A DNA stretch of 64,000 nt from Bradyrhizobium sp. JYMT SZCCT0180. Lineage in GTDB: Bacteria; Pseudomonadota; Alphaproteobacteria; Rhizobiales; Xanthobacteraceae. The notes beneath the pieces were generated by a model. The model was not told where the DNA came from and made no database searches. It saw only the letters and a program-made list of their open reading frames with translations. Position numbers and translations under genes: made by a program. Position 1 is the first letter of the stretch. Each line of letters opens with the position of its first letter. Where the stretch lies: positions 62,001 through 126,000 of the forward strand of contig NZ_JAFCLZ010000009.1 of the NCBI RefSeq assembly GCF_018130165.1, given 5' to 3'. Below are positions 49,666 to 60,272 of the stretch, piece by piece.

Positions 49666-51087
49666 CTATTGGCTCCGCTTGCCGAACCAGGACGAGACCG
49701 CGGTCGTTGCCGCTGTTTCCGGCTTCTTTGCCGGGTCCTCCACGACGACGGCCGCTCGTTTAGCCACCGCACCCCGCCGGCGCGGCGCGGGTTTTGCCCC
49801 GGGCGCAGACGCCGGGCTGTCGCCGGTCAACGACAGCCGTTGGCCGTCGAAGATCGCCGTCTCGCAGTTCCGCTTGTTTTCGGTCAGGACGGCGCAGATC
49901 CGGGCGGCGGCTCCGGCGTCGTTGATGGGACCGGCCACCAGCCGAAGCTGCATGCCGAGCCCGTTGGTGCTTTCCTTGATCACGATGATCGGGCGGAGCG
50001 CGGCGAGCGGCGCGTTCGATTTCGATTTCAACAGCCCGCGCCACAGCGCGCGCAGGCCGGGGACCGAATTGGCGGTGCCGAGATCGACCCCGAATTGAGT
50101 CCGTTGGATCGCAACCTTCGGACCGGTTTCCTCGTCCGCCTCGGCGTCCGTGCTAGGTGCGGCCGCCATCACTTCCGGGATCGGGCTTGCGATCACCGAA
50201 CTCAGGGGCTTGGTGGGTTCGACCAGTTTGGTGGCGGACGGATCAGGCGGCGCCATGAAGGACTGCGAGGCGACCAGCGGCGTCGCCGGCGTCGCGGCGT
50301 CGGCCTTCGCAACCTCGATCTTCACCGTGTCGATTTTCGCAGTATCGGACTTTGCCGCCTCAGGCTTTACCGATTCAGGCTTTACCGATTCAGGCTTGGC
50401 CGCCTCAGGTTTGGCCAATTCAGATTTGGCGGCTTCAGACCTTATCGGGTCGGTCTTCTTTGCTTCAATCTTCGGCAGCTCGGGCTTGGTGGTTTCCTTG
50501 GCGGAATCCTTGGCAATGGATGAAACGGCCGCAGGGCCGGGCTCGGCAGCAATTGAATTGGCAACGGGTTTGTCAGGCGTTGCCGCAGCCGTCTGCGTTG
50601 CCACCGGCGCCACGGCGGGAGCGGGAGTTTGCGCGGCCTGATTTTGGATAGCCTGGGGCTCGGCCGACGAAGCCGCAGCGGACGATGCCGCGGCGGAATT
50701 CTGGCGGGCGATGGACCCGGTCACCGAGTCCAGCCCGCGTTCCAGGCCGGTGACGCGGGTATAGAGCCGGTCGCGATCGCTGTTGAGCGTATCGATGGCC
50801 GCTGCGAGCCGCCGCGCCTCGCGTTCCGTTTGACTGGCAATATTCTGGATCTGCTGCGCGCGCTGGCCGAGATCGGCCGCGGCCATCTGGTCGCGCTTCC
50901 ATCCAAACTGGGTCTGGTTGGCCATCACGGCGACGACGACTGCGGCCACCGCACCGACGCCCCACGATCCGAGCCGCCACAGCGCGCGGCGGTCGAGATC
51001 CTCTTCCTCGGCCAGCAAACCGCTCAGCACGCCGCCGGTATTGTCCGTATCGAGGCCGCCAGCGCGATGGTCGGAATTCTTGGCCAA
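49666..51087 (-). CDS. Envelope protein with SPOR-like C-terminus
   Basis: 473 aa. The short cytoplasmic N-terminus and one membrane helix (about 40-56) are followed by a coiled coil (about 65-125), a long low-complexity part rich in Ala, Lys, Pro and Glu, and a compact C-terminal domain (about 330-430: RTQFGVDLGTANSVPGLRAL ... RLVAGPINDAGAAARICAVL) of SPOR-like form that would bind denuded peptidoglycan. Divergent from glmU. The name is by architecture. Confidence 0.78.
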   Translation of the reverse strand: MAKNSDHRAGGLDTDNTGGVLSGLLAEEEDLDRRALWRLGSWGVGAVAAVVVAVMANQTQFGWKRDQMAAADLGQRAQQIQNIASQTEREARRLAAAIDTLNSDRDRLYTRVTGLERGLDSVTGSIARQNSAAASSAAASSAEPQAIQNQAAQTPAPAVAPVATQTAAATPDKPVANSIAAEPGPAAVSSIAKDSAKETTKPELPKIEAKKTDPIRSEAAKSELAKPEAAKPESVKPESVKPEAAKSDTAKIDTVKIEVAKADAATPATPLVASQSFMAPPDPSATKLVEPTKPLSSVIASPIPEVMAAAPSTDAEADEETGPKVAIQRTQFGVDLGTANSVPGLRALWRGLLKSKSNAPLAALRPIIVIKESTNGLGMQLRLVAGPINDAGAAARICAVLTENKRNCETAIFDGQRLSLTGDSPASAPGAKPAPRRRGAVAKRAAVVVEDPAKKPETAATTAVSSWFGKRSQ

Positions 51088-51257
51088 ACGTCCTTGGCCC
51101 TCCCGAGGCCTGCCGAATCACAGGTCAAACATTAACAGGAATTCTGCCATGATCTTGGATCCGGAACTTTGCGGGACGGCGAATCGGGTTTCCACTCACA
51201 GCGAAAACACTTAAAGACGGCGCCGGCGCGTTTGGCCCTAATATTTGAGGACTGTTC

Positions 51258-52616
51258 ATGACTGCTCGATCCAGCCTGACGGTGGTGCTCGCGGCCGGCG
51301 AGGGGACGCGGATGCGCTCCTCGCTGCCCAAGGTGCTGCACCCCGTCGCCGGCCAGTCGCTGCTGGCGCATGTGCTGAATGCCGCCCCGAAAGGCGCGGG
51401 TGCCTCGGTCGCCGTCGTGATCGGACCGGACCACAAGGTGGTCGCCGACGAGGTTGCGCGGATACGCCCCGATGCCGCGACCTTCATCCAGCGCGAACGG
51501 CTCGGCACCGCGCATGCGGTGCTGGCGGCCCGCGAGGCGCTGGCGCGCGGCGCCGACGACCTGATCGTCGCCTTCGGCGATACGCCTTTGATATCGGCCG
51601 AGACCTTTGCGCGAATGCGCGCGCCGCTGGAGAAGGGCGCAGCCCTCGCCGTGCTCGGTTTTCGCGCCGCCGACCCGACCGGTTACGGCCGCCTGCTGAT
51701 CGAAGGCGATCACCTGGTGGCGATCCGCGAGCATGCGGATGCCAGCGCCGAGGAGCGCAAGGTGACGCTGTGCAATGCCGGGGTGATGGCGTTCGACGGC
51801 AAGAAGGCGCTCTCGATCCTCGAGCGGATCGGCAATGCCAACAGCAAGGGCGAGTATTATCTCGTCGATGCGGTAACTCTCGTCAGGGACATGGGATTGG
51901 AGGCCGTCGTGATTGAAACCAGCGAGGATGAAGTGCGCGGAATCAACACCAAGGCGCAGCTCGCCGAAGCCGAAGCTGTCATGCAGGCGCGGCTGCGCAA
52001 GGCGGCGCTCGACGCCGGCGTAACGCTGATCGCGCCGGAAACCGTGCATCTTGCCGCCGACACCACGTTCGGCAACGACGTCACCATCGAGCCGTTCGTG
52101 GTGATCGGCCCCGGCGTCACCATCGCCGACGGCGCGGTGATCCATTCGTTCTCGCACATCGTGCAGGCCTCGATCGGCAAGAAGGCGTCCGTCGGCCCGT
52201 ATGCGCGGCTGCGGCCCGGTACCTCGCTCGGCGATGGCGCGCGGATCGGCAATTTCGTCGAGACCAAGGCGGCTCACCTCGAAGCCGGCGTCAAGGTCAA
52301 CCATCTCTCCTACATCGGCGATGCCCATGTCGGCGCCAACTCCAACATCGGCGCCGGCACCATTACCTGCAACTATGACGGCTTTTTCAAGCACAAGACT
52401 GTCATCGGCGAGGGCGCCTTCGTCGGCACCAATTCGTCGCTGGTGGCGCCGGTGAAAATCGGCAAAGGCGCCTATATCGGCTCGGGCTCGGTCATCACCA
52501 AGGACGTGCCCGACGATGCGCTGGCCGTCGAGCGCAGCCCGCAGAACAACCGCGACGGCGGCGCAGCGAGGTATCGCGAGATGAAGCTGCGGGCGAAGGC
52601 GAAGAAGGAAGGCTGA
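51258..52616 (+). CDS. glmU: Bifunctional GlcNAc-1-P uridyltransferase/acetyltransferase
   Basis: Makes UDP-N-acetylglucosamine from glucosamine-1-phosphate. The N-terminal pyrophosphorylase domain (1-230) has [20 protein letters not shown]. The C-terminal left-handed beta-helix (about 250-450) has hexapeptide turns ([44 protein letters not shown]). The length of 452 aa is typical. GAGGACTG precedes the ATG. glmS, the first enzyme of the pathway, is at 60478. Confidence 0.97.
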   Translation: MTARSSLTVVLAAGEGTRMRSSLPKVLHPVAGQSLLAHVLNAAPKGAGASVAVVIGPDHKVVADEVARIRPDAATFIQRERLGTAHAVLAAREALARGADDLIVAFGDTPLISAETFARMRAPLEKGAALAVLGFRAADPTGYGRLLIEGDHLVAIREHADASAEERKVTLCNAGVMAFDGKKALSILERIGNANSKGEYYLVDAVTLVRDMGLEAVVIETSEDEVRGINTKAQLAEAEAVMQARLRKAALDAGVTLIAPETVHLAADTTFGNDVTIEPFVVIGPGVTIADGAVIHSFSHIVQASIGKKASVGPYARLRPGTSLGDGARIGNFVETKAAHLEAGVKVNHLSYIGDAHVGANSNIGAGTITCNYDGFFKHKTVIGEGAFVGTNSSLVAPVKIGKGAYIGSGSVITKDVPDDALAVERSPQNNRDGGAARYREMKLRAKAKKEG

Positions 52617-52665
52617 GGGGGTAAGCGCGAAGGTTGTTGAGCGACGTCGTCTCGTCTTGGTCGTC

Positions 52666-52785
52666 GTCGTCCCGGCGAAGGCCGGGACCCATACCGCGTG
52701 ATCTCTCGGTGAAGGCTCGATAGCAGATACCTTCCGCAAAACTTCTCCCTGTGGTTATGGGTCCCGGGTCAAGCCCGCGACGACA
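52666..52785. repeat. Intergenic inverted repeat (GTCGTCCCGG type)
   Basis: The left end GTCGTCCCGGCGAAGGCCGG then GACCCATA faces the right end TATGGGTCCCGGGTC then CCCGCGACGAC, about 60 nt apart. This matches a very common palindromic repeat of Bradyrhizobium and relatives. Confidence 0.78.
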
Positions 52786-53239
52786 GCCGTGTTTGTTGTT
52801 GGCGCCATCATCCAAAACATGCCTTCGCATTCTCGCGACGCATTGCGCCCGAGCTTTGCCAGAAATTCCTTACCCCCCGAAATTCAGAGGGCGCAGGGAA
52901 TGCCGGATGCGCGCTGCACCCGCGGTCTCATGTGCGATTGTGCTAAGAAAGCTGCACATGAGCATACAGGGCAGCGGAGAACATCCGACATTCCCTGCGC
53001 AATGGCTTTACGGCTTATGACGCGCTCTCCCCGGTGAGACGGCCTCTATTGCCACCGTCGCCTCGCAGATCGCTCCGCAAGACTTGACGCCGTTACGGGC
53101 GCCAGGACCACACGCTTTCGCCGTACGCTTCAGCCGCGACCGTCAATCGCAACTGTTACGTCCACCGCAACCCGCCCCTCGTCGTGACGACGGCCGACGC
53201 CCCTCTGAGTGGGACGGGATACGCGAACTCGTAGAGATG

Positions 53240-53400
53240 ATTTGCCCGACGGCGAAAGCGAAATATTTTTTATTTCGGGGCTTGACACGATTTCCGAAAA
53301 TCGTAATTGATTTGCCCGTCGGGTTGTTTTGTCGCACTTACCGCCCGGCGATATCGCTCGACGAACATAACGCCACCATGTAGTGCAGTCTCCTTCGGCG
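53240..53400. repeat. Intergenic repeat (TTTGCCCGACGG type)
   Basis: GATTTGCCCGACGG and TTTGCCCGTCGGG flank an AT-rich centre (AAATATTTTTTATTTCGG) and the complementary cores CCCGACGG/CCGTCGGG form an inverted pair. It resembles a dispersed rhizobial element. A TTGACA in the middle (about 53282) may be an incidental -35. Confidence 0.6.
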
Positions 53401-53585
53401 GTTGCCCGCATAAGTTGCAACCGGCTGTTGCCCTGCCATCACACCAGCCGGCAAATCGACCGAGAGCCCGATGAAACCCGGGGGCGCGTTATCCGGCGCT
53501 GCTACAGTCCGATTCTAACCGTTTTCGTTATCGGTACGGCTGCGCCGGTCCTGTCGACCGCAGGCGTTTAGCTAGGAAATTTGAA

Positions 53586-56500
53586 ATGCGCTTCTTGGGG
53601 TTCGTTGGGCGGCCGGACGGACCCCAATTCGCTGATTGCACGACGCTCTCTCCCCCGCGCCGCCGCACCACGCTGCTGGCCGGCACGGCCTTCACCGGCG
53701 CGTTCGTCGCCGCCATCGTGGCTTATCCCCAGGGCGCGTTAGCGGCCTGCCTCGGCGAGAGCACGGCCAGCGTGACCTGCGATGCCGGTAATCAGGCGAC
53801 CGCCGGCGCGCTCACTACGACCTTTAACGGCACTACCATCGTCGACAACAATGCGGGCGGCAAGATCGACGCTGGGGGTGCGTTCGCGAACGTCACGGCG
53901 GCGGGCAGCCTGACCTTCAACAACAACGACACGACATTTGGCATCACCAACATTGCCGGCTCCGGCGTTACTCTCCTCAACAACTTCGGCGCCGTTACCT
54001 ATATCGGAAATGCCGCTGTCACCGGGGCAGCCGATGCGATCACGGCAAGTTCGGCCGGCGCAGGAAATGTGACGGTCACCAGCAACGCGACGGCGCTCAG
54101 CACCAGTAATTCAGGCATCTCGGCTAGTAAGACGGCAGGTAGCGGCGATATCCTGGTCAATGGCAGCGGCGCTGCGACCGGCGCGGATTTTGGCATCGTC
54201 GTCGGGCATAGCGGCACCAGCGGCGGCATCACGATCAGCGGGAGTGGCGGCGCCACCGGCACGGCCGCTGCCGGAATCGCTGCCAGCATCTTCACGGCGA
54301 CGAACGCGTCCAGCATCCTGATCGACCGTTCCGGCACCGTCACCGGCGCTTCGGGCATCAGCGCCAGCCACGCCGGCACCGGCAACGTCACCGTCACCGG
54401 CGGCAGCCTCGTTTCCGCCACGGCGGGCACCGGCATCGAAGCGAAACAGCTCAACAACCTCGCCGGCACCAACGGCTCCGTCACGGTGGGCGGGTCCGGC
54501 GACGTCAACGCCGTCGGCGGTTTCGGTATCACCGCGGAGGTCAGCGGCACCAACAATTCCGGCAGCGTCACGGTCAACCGCACCGGCAACGTGACGGCCA
54601 CAAACGCCGCCATCATCGCCTCCGCGGTTGGCGGCGGCAACGTCACGGTGAGCGGTGTCGGCAACGTCACCTCCACCGGCGGCTTCGGCATTTTCGCAAC
54701 GGCCATAGGTGGCAATGGCAATGTGCAGGTCGCGGCTGCAGGCACCGTTTCCGGCTCCGTCGGCATGCTCGTGTCGGCGTCCGGCCTGGGAACGGCGACC
54801 GCAACCGTCGCGAACAATGTGACGGGGACGGTGACCCAAGGCGTCGTCACCTCCACGGCCGCCGGACTCAATACCGTGAACGTCACCGCCGGGACGATCC
54901 AGGGGGCCCAGAGCGGCATTTCCTCCGCTTCGGGAACAGGCAACATCAACGTCACGGTCGGCGCCGGCGTGGTTGTGGTTGGCACGGCATCTTTCGGCGT
55001 GTCAGTCGCCGGAGGCACGAGCAATACAATCGCGAACAATGGTTCGATCACCGGCACTATCGGCCTGATCGCGACGGGCGGGACAGCCACCGTCACCAAT
55101 ACCGGCAGCATCACCGGGACCGGCGGCACCGCCGCAGTTCTCACCGGCGCCAATAATACGTTCATCATGAGCGGGGCGGCTGCCGCGCTGAACGGCAACG
55201 CGCTCGGCGGCGGCAGCGGCACATTCCGCCTCGCGGGCAACGCCGACAACAGCTTCAACGTCAGCAAGATCCTCGGCGGCTGGACCTTGCTCGATAAGAC
55301 CGGCACCTCGAACTGGACGCTGACCGGCATCAGTTCCTACGCGGGCGCGGTCACCGTCAACGGCGGCACGATGAGCGTCAATGGCAACATGTCGTCGGCG
55401 TCGACCTTCACGGTGAATGCCGGCGGCACGCTCGGCGGCAGCGGGATTGTCGGCGACACCATCGTCAACGCCGGCGGCACGCTGGCGCCGGGCAATTCGA
55501 TCGGCACGCTCTCGGTCAGTGGCAGCCTGACGATGGCGGCGGCCTCGACCTATCTGGTCGAGATATCGCCTGTTAGCGCCGATCGCGTCTTCGTCACCGG
55601 AGTAGCGACGCTGGGCGGCGCCACCGTGAATGCGAATTTTGCGGCGGGCACCTATGTCGAGAAGAAATACACCATCCTCAACGCGACCGGCGGCGTGAAC
55701 GGTACGTTCAACGGGCCGGTCAACACCAATCTGCCCGGCGGCTTCAAGTCGAGCCTGAGCTACGACACCAATAATGCCTACCTCAATCTCGAAATCGGGC
55801 TGGCGCAATACAGCGGCCTCAACGCCAACCAGCAGAACGTCGCCAATGCGGTGAGCAATTTTTTCAACACCACCGGCGGCATTCCATTGGTGTTCGGCAC
55901 GCTGACGCCGGCCGGGTTGACGCAGGTCTCGGGCGAGACCGCCGTTGGATCGCAGCAGAGCACGTTCAACGCCATGAACCTGTTCATGGGCTTGATCACC
56001 GATCCGTTCATCGCCGGCCGCGGCGATCCGATCAGCGGTGGTGGCAATCCGAATGCGTATGCGGAGGAGGGGAGCCTCGCCTACGCTGCCAAGCGTAAGC
56101 CGAACGATGCGCTGGCAGCGATCTACACCAAGGCGCCGCCGGTTGCCCCGGCGTTCGCGCAGCGCTGGAGCGTATGGGCCGCGGGTTTTGGTGGTTCGCA
56201 GACGACGGACGGCAATACGGTGCTCGGCTCGAACAACACGCGCAGCAGCCTCGCCGCCGGCGCTGTCGGCGCCGACTATCGCCTCTCGCCGAACACGCTG
56301 GCGGGTTTTGCGCTGGCCGGTGGCGGCACCAATTTCAGCGTCAACGGATTTGGCTCCGGCCGCTCCGACCTGTTCCAGGCCGGCGCGTTCATCCGCCACA
56401 ATGTCGGCCCGGCCTATATCACCGGCGCGCTCGCCTATGGCTGGCAGGACGTCGCCACCGATCGAACCGTGACGGTTGCCGGCATCGACCGTCTGCGCGC

Positions 56501-56999
56501 GCAGTTCAACGCCAATGCCTGGTCGGGGCGTGTCGAGGGCGGCTATCGCTTTGTCAGCCACGGCTTTGGCTGGACGCCGTACGCTGCCGGCCAGTTCACG
56601 ACATTCGAATTGCCCGCCTACGCGGAGCAGGCGATCGTCGGCGCCAACACATTTGCACTTGCCTACAACGCCAAGAGCGTCACCAGCACCCGCAGCGAAC
56701 TCGGCCTGCGCACCGACAAATCCTTCGCCGTGCAAGACGGCATCTTCACCCTGCGCGGCCGCGCAGCTTGGGCGCATGACTACAATCCGGACCGCTCGAT
56801 CGGCGCCACGTTCCAGACGCTGCCGGGTGCGTCGTTCGTCGTCAACGGCGCGCGGCAGGCAGCGGATGCTGCACTCGTCACCGGCTCGGCCGAGATGAAA
56901 TGGATCAATGGCTGGTCGATCGCCGGCACCTTCGAAGGCGAGTTCTCGAAGGTGACCGAGAGCTACGCCGGCAAGGGCGTGGTGCGTTACGCCTGGTGA
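53586..56999 (+). CDS. Autotransporter, first of a tandem pair
   Basis: 1137 aa, type V secretion. A long signal region (about 1-52, ending GALAAC) is followed by a Gly/Thr/Asn-rich passenger of beta-helix repeats (about 60-700) with recurrent NVTVTGG, NNGSITGT and GGTLAPGNSIGTLSVSGSLT, then the autotransporter barrel (about 860-1137) ending VRYAW. The aromatic last residue is the usual outer-membrane sorting signal. Surface function unknown. AGGAAATTTGAA precedes the ATG. Confidence 0.93.
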   Translation: MRFLGFVGRPDGPQFADCTTLSPPRRRTTLLAGTAFTGAFVAAIVAYPQGALAACLGESTASVTCDAGNQATAGALTTTFNGTTIVDNNAGGKIDAGGAFANVTAAGSLTFNNNDTTFGITNIAGSGVTLLNNFGAVTYIGNAAVTGAADAITASSAGAGNVTVTSNATALSTSNSGISASKTAGSGDILVNGSGAATGADFGIVVGHSGTSGGITISGSGGATGTAAAGIAASIFTATNASSILIDRSGTVTGASGISASHAGTGNVTVTGGSLVSATAGTGIEAKQLNNLAGTNGSVTVGGSGDVNAVGGFGITAEVSGTNNSGSVTVNRTGNVTATNAAIIASAVGGGNVTVSGVGNVTSTGGFGIFATAIGGNGNVQVAAAGTVSGSVGMLVSASGLGTATATVANNVTGTVTQGVVTSTAAGLNTVNVTAGTIQGAQSGISSASGTGNINVTVGAGVVVVGTASFGVSVAGGTSNTIANNGSITGTIGLIATGGTATVTNTGSITGTGGTAAVLTGANNTFIMSGAAAALNGNALGGGSGTFRLAGNADNSFNVSKILGGWTLLDKTGTSNWTLTGISSYAGAVTVNGGTMSVNGNMSSASTFTVNAGGTLGGSGIVGDTIVNAGGTLAPGNSIGTLSVSGSLTMAAASTYLVEISPVSADRVFVTGVATLGGATVNANFAAGTYVEKKYTILNATGGVNGTFNGPVNTNLPGGFKSSLSYDTNNAYLNLEIGLAQYSGLNANQQNVANAVSNFFNTTGGIPLVFGTLTPAGLTQVSGETAVGSQQSTFNAMNLFMGLITDPFIAGRGDPISGGGNPNAYAEEGSLAYAAKRKPNDALAAIYTKAPPVAPAFAQRWSVWAAGFGGSQTTDGNTVLGSNNTRSSLAAGAVGADYRLSPNTLAGFALAGGGTNFSVNGFGSGRSDLFQAGAFIRHNVGPAYITGALAYGWQDVATDRTVTVAGIDRLRAQFNANAWSGRVEGGYRFVSHGFGWTPYAAGQFTTFELPAYAEQAIVGANTFALAYNAKSVTSTRSELGLRTDKSFAVQDGIFTLRGRAAWAHDYNPDRSIGATFQTLPGASFVVNGARQAADAALVTGSAEMKWINGWSIAGTFEGEFSKVTESYAGKGVVRYAW

Positions 57000-57203
57000 G
57001 GCGTGACGGCGACGGCGCTCGCTACAAGCTAGTTCGCCCGCGGCAAACCCCGCTTGTCTCCTCGTTCAATTGGCCGCTGTTGCCCAATTGGCGCACAACC
57101 GTTTAAAGCGGTCGGCCCGGTTCCGTCGCGTTGCTACCGATCCCCCGCATCGATAGGCTTGAAGCCTGAGTCGTACATGACTGTTATTTATTAGGAATTT
57201 GCG

Positions 57204-60200
57204 ATGGCGCGCCAACTGCTCAACACGCGCCATCGCGCCAAGTCGGACACCGCACTGGCGGGGTCGCTCGCACGGCTGGTTCGCCCCATTGCGATGGGGG
57301 CGTTCAGCGCCGCAGCCGCCGTGCTGACAAATGTGGCTCTCACCGAACGCGTTGCTGCAGAGACCTGGAATGGCACTATCGGATTCTGGAACGTCGCGGC
57401 CAACTGGACGCCCGCCACCGTTCCAAATGCGATCGACGCAACTGCGACGTTCGACGCGGTCAATCCCGGCGTCAGCTTCAGCGTTAATCTGACCGGTGGT
57501 CCGTTCACGGTCGGTACGCTGAACCTCAATAGTTCCGTCGCCGTCGGCGGCTATCACTTTCAACAGGGTACGCTGATCATGCAGGTCAGTGCTGGGTCGG
57601 CGGCGATCAATGTGCAGAGCAGCAATTTCACAAACGATTTTAGCTCCGACACAACGCTGCAACTGAACTCCAATACGGTGATCACCACTGCGAGCTCCAC
57701 AGCGCGTCTAACAGTCGACGGCCTGGTCGCTGGCGCCGGCGCATTGACCATCGCGGGTCCCGGCACCGTTATTCTGAATCATGCCAACACCTACACCAGC
57801 GGCACCACGATCACGTCCGGCACGCTCGCGATCGGGGACGCCGACGCGCTCGGCACCGGCAATGTGAGTTTCACCACCGCCGCTGGCGCCTTGCGCTCGG
57901 ATATCACCGGCACGCTCACAAACGCCATCGAGGTCTTCGCCGGTGGGACCTCCCGCATCAGCGCGGCCAACGGCCAGACCTTGACGCTCACGGGCGCGCT
58001 CGCCCTGCATGTCGGCGCGGCCGGGATGCAATTCGGCGAGGCGGGCGGCACCGGCACGGTGGTCTTGGATGGCGGCGTTGGCGTCATCGGCGGCGGGGTG
58101 GCGGCGAACTTCACGGTGGATGTCCTCGGCGGCACGTTGCGCGGCGACAGTTTCACGCTCGATTTCTTCGCGAGCTTCGCAACCGCCACGAACATCGCCG
58201 CCGGTGCGACAATCGATTTCGCCGATGCAGGCGGCGCGACCGTGCGCAATCTTCAGTCGGCCGGCACCGTCGTCATCAGCGGCCCCTCGCTGCTCGTCGG
58301 CGGCGGCCAGTCGAGCGGGCCGATCACCGGCGCCGGAGCCCTCACCGTCGCGACGCCCAACAGCCTCGTTGTGCCCAATACCGGCCTGCTCGTCCTCACT
58401 GGCACCAACACCTATGCCGGCGGCACGACGATCCAGACCGGTGCCACCCTGCAGCTCGGCGCCGGCGGCACCACCGGCTCGATCCTCGGCAACGTCGCGA
58501 ACAGCGGCACGCTCGCCTTCAACCGCTCGGACGCGGTCCAGTTCGACGGCGTCGTTTCTGGCGCCGGCGCGCTGCGGAAGGACGGCGCCGGCGCGCTCAA
58601 CCTCACTGGCAACAACACCTACACCGGCAACACGACGGTCAACGCAGGTCTGCTGGCGGTGAACGGCTCGACCGCGTCGTCGGCGCTAACCACCGTGAAT
58701 GCCGGCGGCTTGCTCGGCGGCAACGGCACGGTCGGCAACACGACGATCAATGGCGGCACGCTGGCGCCGGGCAATTCGATCGGGCTCCTGACCGTGCAGG
58801 GCAGCCTCGTGTTCACGGCGGCGTCTAGCTATCTGGTCGAGGTCTCGCCAACCAACGCCGATCGTACCAACGTCACCGGCACCGCGACGCTGGGCGGCGC
58901 GACCGTGAATGCGAATTTTGCGGCCGGCAGCTATGTTCAGAAGAAGTACACGATCCTCAACGCCGCCAGCATCAGCGGCACGTTCGGATCGATCGTGAAC
59001 ACCAATCTGCCCGGCAGCTTCCAGTCGAGCCTGAGCTACGACGCCAATAATACCTATCTCAATCTCCAACTCGCGCTGGCGCAACTTGGCGGCCTCAACC
59101 GCAACCAGCAGAACGTTGCCAATACGCTGACGAACTTCTTCAATGCCACCGGCGGCATCCCGCTGGTGTTCGGTACGCTGACGCCGGCCGGGCTTTCGCA
59201 AGTCTCCGGCGAAACCGCAACCGGATCGCAGCAGACCACGTTCAATGCGATGAACCAGTTCATGGGGGTGATGACCGATCCGTTCATCGCCGGCCGCGGC
59301 GATCCGGTCAGCGGTGGCGGCAATCCCAATGCCTATACCGAAGATAGCCTGGCTTATGCGGCAAAACGCAAGCCGAACGATGCGTTGGCGGCGATCTACA
59401 CCAAGGCGCCGCCGATCGTACAAAACTTCGAGCAACGCTGGAGCGTCTGGGCCGCAGGCTTTGGCGGTTCGCAGACCACGGACGGCAATACGGTACTCGG
59501 ATCGAACAACACGCGCAGCAGCCTCGCGGCCGGCGCGGTCGGCGCTGACTATCGCCTCTCGCCGAACACGCTCGCTGGCTTCGCGCTGGCGGGCGGCGGC
59601 ACCAGTTTCAGCGTCAACGGAGCTGGCTCCGGTCGCTCCGACCTGTTCCAGGCCGGCGCGTTCATCCGGCACAATGTCGGTCCGGCCTATATCACCGGCG
59701 CGCTCGCCTATGGCTGGCAGGATGTCACCACCGACCGCACGGTGACGGTCGCCGGCATCGACCAATTGCGCGCGAAGTTCAATGCCAACGCGTGGTCGGG
59801 GCGCGTCGAGGGCGGCTATCGTTTTGTCAGCCAAGGCTTTGGCTGGACGCCATACGCTGCCGGGCAGTTCACGACGTTCGAACTGCCGGCTTACACCGAG
59901 CAGGCGATTGTTGGCGCCAACACATTTGCACTCGCCTACAACGCCAAGAGCGTCACTAGCACCCGCAGCGAACTCGGCCTCCGCACGGACAAATCATTCG
60001 CGGTGCCGAACGGCATCTTCACGCTGCGCGGCCGCGCCGCCTGGGCGCATGATTACAACCCGGATCGTTCAATCGGCGCCACGTTCCAGACGCTGCCGGG
60101 TGCCAGCTTCGTCGTCAATGGCGCGCGGCAAGCCGCCGACGCGGCGCTGGTGACCGGTTCCGCCGAAATGAAATGGCTCAACGGCTGGTCGATCGCAGGC

Positions 60201-60272
60201 ACGTTTGAAGGCGAATTCTCGAAGGTGACCGAGAGCTACGCCGGCAAGGGCGTGGTGCGCTACGCTTGGTGA
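57204..60272 (+). CDS. Autotransporter, second of a tandem pair
   Basis: 1022 aa. The signal region (about 1-53, ending ERVAAE) is followed by a passenger with autotransporter-associated beta-strand repeats: NTYTSGTTITSGTLAIG, NTYAGGTTIQTGATLQLG, NNTYTGNTTVNAGLLAVNG. From about residue 530 it matches the first autotransporter; the last 265 residues differ at only about ten positions. It also ends VRYAW. The passengers differ, so the two proteins share an export module and present different surfaces. Confidence 0.93.
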   Translation: MARQLLNTRHRAKSDTALAGSLARLVRPIAMGAFSAAAAVLTNVALTERVAAETWNGTIGFWNVAANWTPATVPNAIDATATFDAVNPGVSFSVNLTGGPFTVGTLNLNSSVAVGGYHFQQGTLIMQVSAGSAAINVQSSNFTNDFSSDTTLQLNSNTVITTASSTARLTVDGLVAGAGALTIAGPGTVILNHANTYTSGTTITSGTLAIGDADALGTGNVSFTTAAGALRSDITGTLTNAIEVFAGGTSRISAANGQTLTLTGALALHVGAAGMQFGEAGGTGTVVLDGGVGVIGGGVAANFTVDVLGGTLRGDSFTLDFFASFATATNIAAGATIDFADAGGATVRNLQSAGTVVISGPSLLVGGGQSSGPITGAGALTVATPNSLVVPNTGLLVLTGTNTYAGGTTIQTGATLQLGAGGTTGSILGNVANSGTLAFNRSDAVQFDGVVSGAGALRKDGAGALNLTGNNTYTGNTTVNAGLLAVNGSTASSALTTVNAGGLLGGNGTVGNTTINGGTLAPGNSIGLLTVQGSLVFTAASSYLVEVSPTNADRTNVTGTATLGGATVNANFAAGSYVQKKYTILNAASISGTFGSIVNTNLPGSFQSSLSYDANNTYLNLQLALAQLGGLNRNQQNVANTLTNFFNATGGIPLVFGTLTPAGLSQVSGETATGSQQTTFNAMNQFMGVMTDPFIAGRGDPVSGGGNPNAYTEDSLAYAAKRKPNDALAAIYTKAPPIVQNFEQRWSVWAAGFGGSQTTDGNTVLGSNNTRSSLAAGAVGADYRLSPNTLAGFALAGGGTSFSVNGAGSGRSDLFQAGAFIRHNVGPAYITGALAYGWQDVTTDRTVTVAGIDQLRAKFNANAWSGRVEGGYRFVSQGFGWTPYAAGQFTTFELPAYTEQAIVGANTFALAYNAKSVTSTRSELGLRTDKSFAVPNGIFTLRGRAAWAHDYNPDRSIGATFQTLPGASFVVNGARQAADAALVTGSAEMKWLNGWSIAGTFEGEFSKVTESYAGKGVVRYAW

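Larger units (their letters stand above)
52617..53585. other. Long intergenic region of dispersed repeats
   Basis: 970 bases between glmU and the first autotransporter. It holds two repeat elements (52666-52785 and 53240-53400) and, near its right end, the leader of the autotransporter gene. I see no protein with a ribosome site. Confidence 0.55.

Noticed and set aside
51132..52739. 535-codon frame antisense to glmU
   Set aside because: Covers glmU plus flanking repeats; no domain.
53282..53312. TTGACA promoter in the repeat before the autotransporter
   Set aside because: It lies inside a dispersed repeat, and the -10 candidate (TAATTG) is poor; 270 nt from the gene.
53999..56777. Long minus-strand frames across the first autotransporter
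   Set aside because: Repetitive Val/Pro/Ala or Arg/Gly/Asp products mirror the repeats of the passenger; not genes.
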